From contig NZ_LQBN01000002.1 of assembly GCF_001507535.1 (NCBI RefSeq), forward strand, positions 496,001 through 560,000: a stretch of 64,000 nt of DNA. The letters are read 5' to 3'. A program made the position numbers and the translations under genes. A model generated the notes under the pieces. That model had not been told where the DNA came from, made no database searches, and saw nothing but the letters and a program-made list of their open reading frames with translations. This document shows positions 57,768-64,000 of the stretch, one piece after another; the first letter of the stretch is position 1, and every line of letters starts with the position of its first letter. The DNA comes from Thiomicrospira sp. WB1 (GTDB taxonomy: Bacteria; Pseudomonadota; Gammaproteobacteria; Thiomicrospirales; Thiomicrospiraceae).

Positions 57768-58892
57768 ATGAATATTCTCAAGAAATTGTTTGGCGACGGC
57801 ATTGACGACGCGCTGCAAGCCGACATTGCCGCAGCCCTGAACCAAGTTCGCCTGGCGAATCTGCCCGCTTCCAGTGTGCATGAAGGTTTGCTGCAAAACG
57901 CTCAACTCAAAAAAGGTCAACTGACCCTCCAGGTGGCGTTACCTTTTGCTGGAAAAAGTTTATGGGATGCCGTGGCTGAACAAATCCGCCAACCTCTGCT
58001 CGGTCACGAGGCCATCAAAGAGATCAAGATCGAATTCACTACTGAGATCAAGCCACACGAAACCGCAGGCAATAAATCGCCCTTAACCGGGGTCAAAAAC
58101 ATCATCGCCGTGGCGTCTGGCAAAGGAGGTGTTGGCAAATCCACCACCAGCGTCAATCTGGCCTTGGCGCTCAAACAGGAAGGCGCGCGTGTCGGGTTGT
58201 TGGATGCCGACATCTACGGCCCGAGCATTCCAACGATGTTAGGCGTTCACAGCAAACCCGAGACCAAAGACGGCAAGCAGATGGAACCGGTGGAAGCCTA
58301 TGGTCTGCAGGTCATGTCAATTGGGTTTCTGATCAAGCCCGAAGACCCCATGATCTGGCGCGGACCGATTGTCACCTCCACCTTGATGCAACTGCTGAAC
58401 GAGACACGCTGGCAGGATCTGGATGTTCTGGTGATTGATTTGCCTCCCGGCACGGGCGATGTGCAACTGACCATGGCGCAGCAGATTCCGGTGACGGGTG
58501 GCCTCATTGTCACCACGCCTCAGGAGGTTGCACTCATTGATGCACGCAAAGGCCTGCGCATGTTTGAAAAGGTCAATATCCCGATCTTGGGGGTGGTGGA
58601 AAACATGAGCACTCACATCTGTGAGAACTGTGGCCATGAAGAAGCGATCTTCGGCGAAGGCGGAGGCCAGGCCTTGGCACAGAGTGCGGAAGTGCCTTAT
58701 TTAGGTGGACTGCCTCTGGCTCGGCACATTCGCGAGGAAGCCGACCAGGGCCACCCGACCGTGATTGAGGCCCCAAGTGGTGCGGCCGCGCAGCAATATC
58801 GTCACATCGCTCACCAGATCGGCACGCATCTGGCACAACAAAAACGCAGTTACGCCCATGCCTTCCCCAACATTCAAGTCGAAAATTCTTGA
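57768..58892 (+). CDS. apbC: Iron-sulfur cluster carrier ATPase ApbC (Mrp)
   Basis: A 374-residue P-loop protein that carries and delivers [4Fe-4S] clusters. An N-terminal MIP18-like domain (about residues 5-90) precedes the deviant Walker A ASGKGGVGKSTTSVNLALAL (at about 120). The Cys pair is in HICENCGHEE. The order dcd-apbC is typical. It ends 9 bases from the convergent histidine kinase gene. Confidence 0.95.
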   Translation: MNILKKLFGDGIDDALQADIAAALNQVRLANLPASSVHEGLLQNAQLKKGQLTLQVALPFAGKSLWDAVAEQIRQPLLGHEAIKEIKIEFTTEIKPHETAGNKSPLTGVKNIIAVASGKGGVGKSTTSVNLALALKQEGARVGLLDADIYGPSIPTMLGVHSKPETKDGKQMEPVEAYGLQVMSIGFLIKPEDPMIWRGPIVTSTLMQLLNETRWQDLDVLVIDLPPGTGDVQLTMAQQIPVTGGLIVTTPQEVALIDARKGLRMFEKVNIPILGVVENMSTHICENCGHEEAIFGEGGGQALAQSAEVPYLGGLPLARHIREEADQGHPTVIEAPSGAAAQQYRHIAHQIGTHLAQQKRSYAHAFPNIQVENS

Positions 58893-58901
58893 TACAGTGG
58901 G

Positions 58902-60479
58902 CTATTTGGCGCAGTTAAAAATAATTTTGGGCGGCAGAATGACTCGAAATGTCGTCCCTTGTTCGTAGCTGCTCTGGACTTCGATGCGCCCTTTGTGGGC
59001 GTTCACAAAATTCGCCACCGAGGGCAGGCCCTGTCCTGACCCTTTTGCTTTGGTGGTAAAGCCATGATTGTATATCTGACTGAGATAGGCGCGAGGAATG
59101 CCCTCGGCCGTATCATGCACCTCGATCACAAATCGACCACTCTCGTCCAATCGCGTTTTAATCTGAATGCTTTTCTCTGCTTTATTGCTTACCTCTAACG
59201 CTTCCGCCGCATTCTGAACCAGGTTCATCAATGCCTGATAAAGCTGACTGCGAGAAATCTGCAAAAAACAGGCTTTATCCGTTTCGCCCATCATGACTTG
59301 CATGGAAACCCCTAACTCATCCAGCATTGCCTGACATGACTGGCGCAGATTATCGATCAGAGCAAACACGTTCACCGTGTCATCCATATCCGCCGAGGTG
59401 CCAGCCTGGCTGATGTCTGTTTGTTTTTCGCTCAAGGTATCGATCAACCCTGTCAGATCGTTCGCCAGCGCCACATCGGTCTTTGCAAAATAGTGTTCCA
59501 ACGTTTCCATTAACGAATGATAGAGCGCTTGCACAAACTGCAGCGCCATAGCCAGGTCACCGCTGTCGGTGTTGATATTTTGTTCAGGCTGGTCCATCCA
59601 CTGCTCAATCAATTGAACGGTGGCACGAAATTGCTCAACACCCTGACTAAGCACCGAGCGAGTTGCATTCATACTGTTAAGCGTGTTGCCCAAATCATGA
59701 ACCAATTCCTTTTTAGCACGCGACAGGCCTTCCTGAAAGTGGGCGTATTCATCCACCTGTACCTGTTTCTTTTGCTCGGTGATGTCTTTGGCAACCCAGA
59801 AATAAAATAACTCACCCTCTGCGTCCGTTTTGGATTGAACCTGAGCCAGCGCCCAGCGTTGCTCACCGGCCGCATTAAAATACCGGGTTTCGCCCTCGAA
59901 ATTGGCAAAGTATTGAGTGACACCCAAACGATCATTGGTCCATAACACCACATCGTTGATCGAGCGACCGATCAGCTGAGAGGCCTGCCAACCGGTTTCC
60001 AGCGTTGCACGCTTATTCACCGAGCGGATTTTTTGATCGGCATCAAATTGAATGACACTAAACAGGCTGTTCAGCAAATCCGCACCGCATCGGCATGCCT
60101 CTTCAGCATGGCGCATGGCATCCTGATTTGATAGGCAGGATTGAGCCTGATCAAGCCATTGACGCAATTCCAGGGCCGAGGGAAGGCGCGTCACCCATAA
60201 CAGCCCCTGGTGCGGCAGCTGCCCTCGCAAAGCTTCAATGTCCGTGTCAGGGATGTTGGGCGACCAGACCAGACAAAACAACGCGGGTTGAATGCGATAC
60301 CAGGCAGTCAGTCGCTCATACAGCTGTGCCGATGCGTCGGTTGCCAGCAACAACACCTCACTCGCCCGAATCTGAGCATCCGTCAAAAGCTCATCACGCC
60401 CATACACAGCTTGAGGACACACTTGTGCACACCGTTGGTTAAAGGCTTCCAACTCACTCACCACGCGCACGGTGGCCAT
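58902..60479 (-). CDS. PAS-domain sensor histidine kinase with N-terminal pseudo-receiver
   Basis: A 525-residue soluble kinase without membrane helices. Residues 1-115 look like a receiver fold without a clear phospho-Asp. A PAS domain spans about 135-235 (QFDADQKIRSVNKRAT, FYFWVAKDITE), followed by the His box VHDLGNTLNSM (His261), the N box NLVQNAAEALE (Asn423), D-x3-G (DTAEGI, 456) and GFTTKAKGSGQGLP (473-486). AAGGAGG 7 bases before the ATG is a strong ribosome site. It is the last gene of the partner-switching operon. Confidence 0.82.
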   Translation of the reverse strand: MATVRVVSELEAFNQRCAQVCPQAVYGRDELLTDAQIRASEVLLLATDASAQLYERLTAWYRIQPALFCLVWSPNIPDTDIEALRGQLPHQGLLWVTRLPSALELRQWLDQAQSCLSNQDAMRHAEEACRCGADLLNSLFSVIQFDADQKIRSVNKRATLETGWQASQLIGRSINDVVLWTNDRLGVTQYFANFEGETRYFNAAGEQRWALAQVQSKTDAEGELFYFWVAKDITEQKKQVQVDEYAHFQEGLSRAKKELVHDLGNTLNSMNATRSVLSQGVEQFRATVQLIEQWMDQPEQNINTDSGDLAMALQFVQALYHSLMETLEHYFAKTDVALANDLTGLIDTLSEKQTDISQAGTSADMDDTVNVFALIDNLRQSCQAMLDELGVSMQVMMGETDKACFLQISRSQLYQALMNLVQNAAEALEVSNKAEKSIQIKTRLDESGRFVIEVHDTAEGIPRAYLSQIYNHGFTTKAKGSGQGLPSVANFVNAHKGRIEVQSSYEQGTTFRVILPPKIIFNCAK

Positions 60480-60490
60480 AACATGCCTCC

Positions 60491-61744
60491 TTATTGACGA
60501 ACGTTGAGCGGAAAACGCACTTCCGTGCGCATTCCCGTTTCAGGGCCATCACTGGTCAGAACAATTTTGCCACCGACATGCGACGCAAACTGTGCCACCA
60601 TGGTCAGACCCATCCCTGCATGCCCAGGTTTACTGGTGTATCCCGCACCAAAAAAATGGTCGATGCGATCAGGGGCGGCGCCGATGCCATTATCAATCAC
60701 ATTGAGGACAAAGCTTTGGTCTTCAACGCCCATTTTTATTTGAATTTTTCCCTTGTGACCGGGCACGATTGCTTCTTGGCTCTGTAGCGCTTCCTCGGCA
60801 TTGTATAGCAGCGCTGAAATAGCGAGTACCAACCGTGAAAAATAAGTATGCAGCGTCTGATGGTCGGACACAGACAGCTCCCATTGGATATCAACCTTCT
60901 CACGGGGTCGCGTCAAATTCGGCATTAACGCTTCCAGCTGCTCAATCAGGTCTCGCACTGAAAACACCGACACCTGATCACTTTCAACCGACAGACGTTG
61001 CAATGCATTGATTAACTTTGATAATTGACGCGCTTCCCCCAGCACCGTGCCGGTCACTTCATCAAAGTTGGCCTGTTGCGATGAATCCACGTCAAATTGG
61101 GAGGAAAGATAAGCCAGCAGCCCGGATTGAGCATTCATCTTGTCAGCCATGTCAGACAACAAGCTCTGAGTGACTTCATAATGGGCGGCTTCATACAGGT
61201 TGGATTCTGCTTTTTGCTGCAATTTGGTTCGCAAACGACTTAATTCGCGGTCTCTGGCCCAGGCCTGGCAGAAATTACGGGCAATTTGGACCACCTCTTC
61301 CGGCTGAAATGGCTTGCGCACAAACAACACGTCTTCTTGCAAAACCTCGGAAATATTGTCCATATCAACGTCGGTATACGCCGTCACAATCACGATATAC
61401 ACACGCGAGTCGAGTTTACGTAAGGCTTCTGCGGTCTGCAGACCATTCATCCCTGGGGGCATACGCATGTCGATAAAGGCCACACGAACCGGGGCAGACG
61501 AATGTAACTGGGCGGAAAAAACATCAATGGCTTCATCGCCCTGCTGTGCCGTCAAAAGCGTAAAAGGCAATTGACTGTTGGATGACAACAGACTTTTGGG
61601 CCGCGCTTCCACCAATTCGGCCAGGGTTTGCAGGGCCGACTCCGTATCACCCCGTTCACAAAAAAGATTTTGATACGCGGTAATTTGCCGAGGGTCGTCA
61701 TCCACCACCATAATGGTCGGCGTTGGATCAATGGGTCTTGGCAT
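60491..61744 (-). CDS. Receiver-linked GHKL ATPase, degenerate histidine kinase
   Basis: A 417-residue protein. The receiver has acidic residues D15-D17 (VVDDDP), phospho-Asp D92 in FIDMRMPPGMNG and Lys144 in RKPF, with an unusual 30-residue insertion after the first helix. The C-terminal ATPase domain has the N box YNAEEAL and G boxes DNGIGAAP and GYTSKPGHAGMGL. In the dimerisation helix, where MAHEINNPL is expected, the sequence is MADKMNAQSGL: Asp201 stands in place of the phospho-accepting His. It carries CCAGGCCTGG at 61259 (Gln-Ala-Trp). Confidence 0.75.
   Translation of the reverse strand: MPRPIDPTPTIMVVDDDPRQITAYQNLFCERGDTESALQTLAELVEARPKSLLSSNSQLPFTLLTAQQGDEAIDVFSAQLHSSAPVRVAFIDMRMPPGMNGLQTAEALRKLDSRVYIVIVTAYTDVDMDNISEVLQEDVLFVRKPFQPEEVVQIARNFCQAWARDRELSRLRTKLQQKAESNLYEAAHYEVTQSLLSDMADKMNAQSGLLAYLSSQFDVDSSQQANFDEVTGTVLGEARQLSKLINALQRLSVESDQVSVFSVRDLIEQLEALMPNLTRPREKVDIQWELSVSDHQTLHTYFSRLVLAISALLYNAEEALQSQEAIVPGHKGKIQIKMGVEDQSFVLNVIDNGIGAAPDRIDHFFGAGYTSKPGHAGMGLTMVAQFASHVGGKIVLTSDGPETGMRTEVRFPLNVRQ
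61259..61268. repeat. Core palindrome CCAGGCCTGG
   Basis: Central ten bases of the iterated palindrome in the receiver-linked ATPase gene, encoding Cys-Gln-Ala-Trp on the minus strand. Confidence 0.7.
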
Positions 61745-63434
61745 GCGGGCGCTCCCAACGATAAATGGCCGTCACTTTTCTTCCCTGTTCATCAAATTCA
61801 AACTGGTGACACAAAGAGCGCACCAGTTTTATGCCTCGACCGGCATAACGATGAACCTCTCCGTCCGGCTGCGCCATGACATGATCACAGACGCCCTCAC
61901 CGTCGTGCGTCACGGTGATATGAATATCTGCCTGATCCGCCGAGACAGGGGACTGCTTAATCTGTATGCCGATGCCACCTTGATTTAATTGAGCCAAACG
62001 CCTCTGTTTGAGCTCTGCGTAATGCAGAAAGCCCTGCGCATCCTGTTTAAGGGCCGAATCCAAGCATAACAGACCGTGCTCCAGCGCATTCATATAGAGT
62101 TCGGTGATCACCATAAACAAATCGTCCTTAAACGGCACCAAAGGCTGGGTACCACTGATGGCATCCACCACGGTTTCCACTGGCTTGTCAGCCTGTCGTA
62201 ACTGATGGGTACCAAAATAAAAACTCAGTTCCCAAGAAGACGGATCACGCAATTGTTCCGCCAAAACACGTGCCGTGATCATGTCGGTTTTTTCAATCAC
62301 ACGGGCAATGTCGAGTTTGACAATGCTGACATCATCGTCGAACTCGCCATCACCACAAAAGTCCTCGGCGGCCTCAACCAACGAAGGGATATGAAGCCGG
62401 TGCCCCTGTAGCGCCTGGACCAGGCGTTCAAGTCCGAACATGTCTCCTTGCGCGTTCACCGCTTCCACCACGCCATCCGTGTAAAAGACAAACTGCTCAT
62501 GCCCCTCAAGCATAAAAGACTTCAACTCAGGATGCCAATGCTCGTTTTCCACCACCCCAAGCGGTAAGGAATTAGACATCAGTCTTCGAACGTTGGGCGT
62601 AATGCCGTCAAAGACCAGGATCGGCTGCATCCCCCCGTTAAACACATGCGCTTTGCGCTTTTTGGGACTGACCTCGACAACCAGACAGCCGAAAAAAATG
62701 TGGTCGGGCAATATTTTTTTGAGCTTTCGATTGATTTCCAGAAGGATTTCTTTGATGTTGCGTCCTGCGGACACCATCGAATAAAACGTTTCGGCCACCG
62801 GGATTGCGCCGATGGCCGCAGGCAATCCATGGCCAGTAAAATCGCCCAGAAGCGTGATCACGTGACCGGAAGGTGTCACCGAAGAAAAAAACACATCGCC
62901 GTTGAAAATAGAGGCCGCCGAAATATGAACATCCAGGCCAGGCACCAATTGTCGCGGTCCATAGACAAACTTATCAAAAATCCGCTGAGCGGATTGATGC
63001 TCCCAGGCCAGATTTGAGTGCACCTGTGCCAACATTTCTTTGGACTGTTTCAGGTCATTATAAAAATCAAGGTTACGCAAAAGCGAATCCACCTTGGCCA
63101 GAAACAGTTCTTCCACAAAAGGTTTCTGCAAGAAATCATCGGCCCCGGCCTGCAAAATGCCCTGTAAACGCTGAGCGCCGACGACCGCCGTGATGACAAA
63201 CACCGGATAGAACTGCTCGTCACTGCAGGCTTTGATGTGTTGCACCAACTCGGCACCAGACAAATCGGGCAAAGCAATTTCGGTAATGGTTAAGTGTGGG
63301 GCATGGTCATCAAACAGGCGAATGGCTTCGTGCCCGTTCTGTGCTTGAAGCACGTCGTAGCCATGCATTTCTAACAACAACTTTAGGTAAAGCCGGTTGG
63401 AGTTGGAAGGATCGGCGATCAGAATGCTGGCCAT
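61728..63434 (-). CDS. Receiver - PP2C phosphatase (SpoIIE) - ATPase (RsbW-like) regulator
   Basis: A 568-residue three-domain protein. In the N-terminal receiver (1-120) the phospho-Asp position is Glu52 (LTITEIALPDLSG) although Lys104 is kept. The PP2C/SpoIIE domain (about 165-378) has metal-binding Asp in FNGD180, LLGD198FTGHG, FYTD320G and DD367D. The C-terminal GHKL domain has N449 (ELYMNALEHG) and GRGIKL. This architecture is that of P. aeruginosa HsbR, which acts on an STAS protein. It shares 17 bases with the downstream gene. Confidence 0.82.
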   Translation of the reverse strand: MASILIADPSNSNRLYLKLLLEMHGYDVLQAQNGHEAIRLFDDHAPHLTITEIALPDLSGAELVQHIKACSDEQFYPVFVITAVVGAQRLQGILQAGADDFLQKPFVEELFLAKVDSLLRNLDFYNDLKQSKEMLAQVHSNLAWEHQSAQRIFDKFVYGPRQLVPGLDVHISAASIFNGDVFFSSVTPSGHVITLLGDFTGHGLPAAIGAIPVAETFYSMVSAGRNIKEILLEINRKLKKILPDHIFFGCLVVEVSPKKRKAHVFNGGMQPILVFDGITPNVRRLMSNSLPLGVVENEHWHPELKSFMLEGHEQFVFYTDGVVEAVNAQGDMFGLERLVQALQGHRLHIPSLVEAAEDFCGDGEFDDDVSIVKLDIARVIEKTDMITARVLAEQLRDPSSWELSFYFGTHQLRQADKPVETVVDAISGTQPLVPFKDDLFMVITELYMNALEHGLLCLDSALKQDAQGFLHYAELKQRRLAQLNQGGIGIQIKQSPVSADQADIHITVTHDGEGVCDHVMAQPDGEVHRYAGRGIKLVRSLCHQFEFDEQGRKVTAIYRWERPHAKTH

Positions 63435-63475
63435 ATTGGAATCAAGCTGCTCTGGTCGTCATATTGAAAAACGCA

Positions 63476-63796
63476 TCAACTCACTTGGCGGGCGGGGGAA
63501 TTTATGGCAAACAATTGGTCAAATTTTGACACTTTAAACACACGGTAGAGGGTGGTATTCACATTTTCCAGTGCCACACTGACCGATCGGTCGCTGACTT
63601 TCTCGCGCAACAACAACAACATGCCCAGTGCGGAGCTGTCCAGGTGGTCAGCCTGGGAAAAATCAATGATAATCGCAACGGCGGTATCAAGGTAATCGGA
63701 AATGACTTGATTAAAGTGATCATAACAACCGATATCAAAATGACCCTTGACCTGCAAACGAACTTCACCACCGGTCACTGTTGTTGATAATCCCAT
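63476..63796 (-). CDS. STAS-domain anti-anti-sigma-like protein
   Basis: A 106-residue STAS protein like SpoIIAA, RsbV and HsbA. The phosphorylation motif is HLDSSALGMLLLLRE with Ser54/Ser55. In partner switching the unphosphorylated form binds an ATPase-type anti-sigma partner. GGGAGGAG lies 8 bases before the ATG. It is 41 bases upstream of the PP2C-ATPase gene and the first gene of the operon, so the pair is likely the switch module. Confidence 0.85.
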   Translation of the reverse strand: MGLSTTVTGGEVRLQVKGHFDIGCYDHFNQVISDYLDTAVAIIIDFSQADHLDSSALGMLLLLREKVSDRSVSVALENVNTTLYRVFKVSKFDQLFAINSPARQVS

Positions 63797-63852
63797 AGAA
63801 GGCGCTCCTCCCTGTCTTCATGCTCTTTTACGTGCCGCAACGGTTGATTTTG

Positions 63853-63861
63853 ATTGTATCA
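63853..63861 (-). promoter_or_regulatory. Candidate extended -10 promoter of the STAS operon
   Basis: On the minus strand TGATACAAT (63861-63853) forms an extended -10, about 60 bases before the STAS start. No good -35 is visible. Confidence 0.45.
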
Positions 63862-63944
63862 CCCTTTTCTTATAAACGGGCAGAGGACTCAGGCCAAGTC
63901 AATAAAAATTTTCAATCGCTGCACAGGTAAAGACTAGGGCTGAC

Positions 63945-63962
63945 GCCCCTTTGAAATGGGGC
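63945..63962. terminator. Short GC hairpin near window end
   Basis: GCCCC/GGGGC with an 8-base loop, followed on the plus strand by CTTTATAA. It could end a gene lying beyond the window or be incidental; no gene is supported in 63862-64000. Confidence 0.3.
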
Positions 63963-64000
63963 CTTTATAAGCGATTGGTTTGCGTCCGCTCCCAGCTTGA

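Overview
The window is dense chromosomal core sequence from a gammaproteobacterium, with a GC content judged by eye to be in the low-to-mid fifties. The lineage is read from gene order: tsaE-amidase-mutL-miaA-hfq-hflX-hflK-hflC-DUF2065-hisZ-purA, queA-tgt-yajC-secD-secF, rpsF-rpsR-DUF2232-rplI-dnaB-alr, and purM-purN-DUF3108-dcd-apbC are all characteristic arrangements. The genus cannot be fixed. A DsrE-family exported protein, hisZ and the DUF3087/DUF2066 genes would fit a Thiomicrospira-like relative, but that is only inference. I see no prophage, insertion sequence or CRISPR array.

Layout. 1-7.2 kb (minus strand): a CYTH protein cut by the window edge, cysM, a UbiA-type prenyltransferase, a secreted GIGH-motif protein, a glutathione transferase homologue, a DsrE protein, the tRNA-hydroxylation pair trhP/yfhL, a family-6 type DNA glycosylase and an exported thioredoxin-like protein. 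7.2-12.7 kb: peroxiredoxin, rimO, a sialidase-like Asp-box protein, hemJ, slyD, a YcgN-type protein and a minimal CheZ-like protein. 12.7-18.5 kb: protein export (secF, secD, yajC) and queuosine genes (tgt, queA). 18.7-26.4 kb: DUF3087, a broken reading frame next to tRNA-Val and tRNA-Leu, a SPOR protein, a MATE exporter, nudF, alr, dnaB. 26.5-31 kb: rplI, rpsR, rpsF, ppiD and a single-domain CheY-like receiver. 31.1-43.2 kb: purA back to tsaE. 43.4-52.4 kb: queG, dgt, proS, a diguanylate cyclase, an RbgA-type GTPase, a PilZ protein and a TlpA-type thioredoxin. 52.4-58.9 kb: hda, DUF2066, purM, purN, DUF3108, dcd, apbC. 58.9-63.8 kb: a four-gene signalling operon (STAS protein, receiver-PP2C-ATPase, receiver-ATPase, PAS histidine kinase) that looks like a partner-switching circuit.

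The strongest unexplained signal is a repeated perfect palindrome, ACCAGGCCTGGT. It occurs exactly ten times in 64 kb, where chance predicts far less than one. Seven exact copies lie in the small intergenic fraction, often touching a stop codon. Four more copies share the central ten bases, and in genes the motif is usually read as Gln-Ala-Trp. Two copies sit inside perfect 30-32 bp palindromes between convergent genes. It behaves like a highly iterated palindrome or genome-marking sequence and is not explained by any annotated gene. Other points of interest are the CheZ-like protein with a FliM-like tail, two degenerate phosphorelay domains in the partner-switching operon (a Glu in place of the receiver Asp, and an Asp in place of the kinase His), and several terminators placed inside otherwise standard operons.
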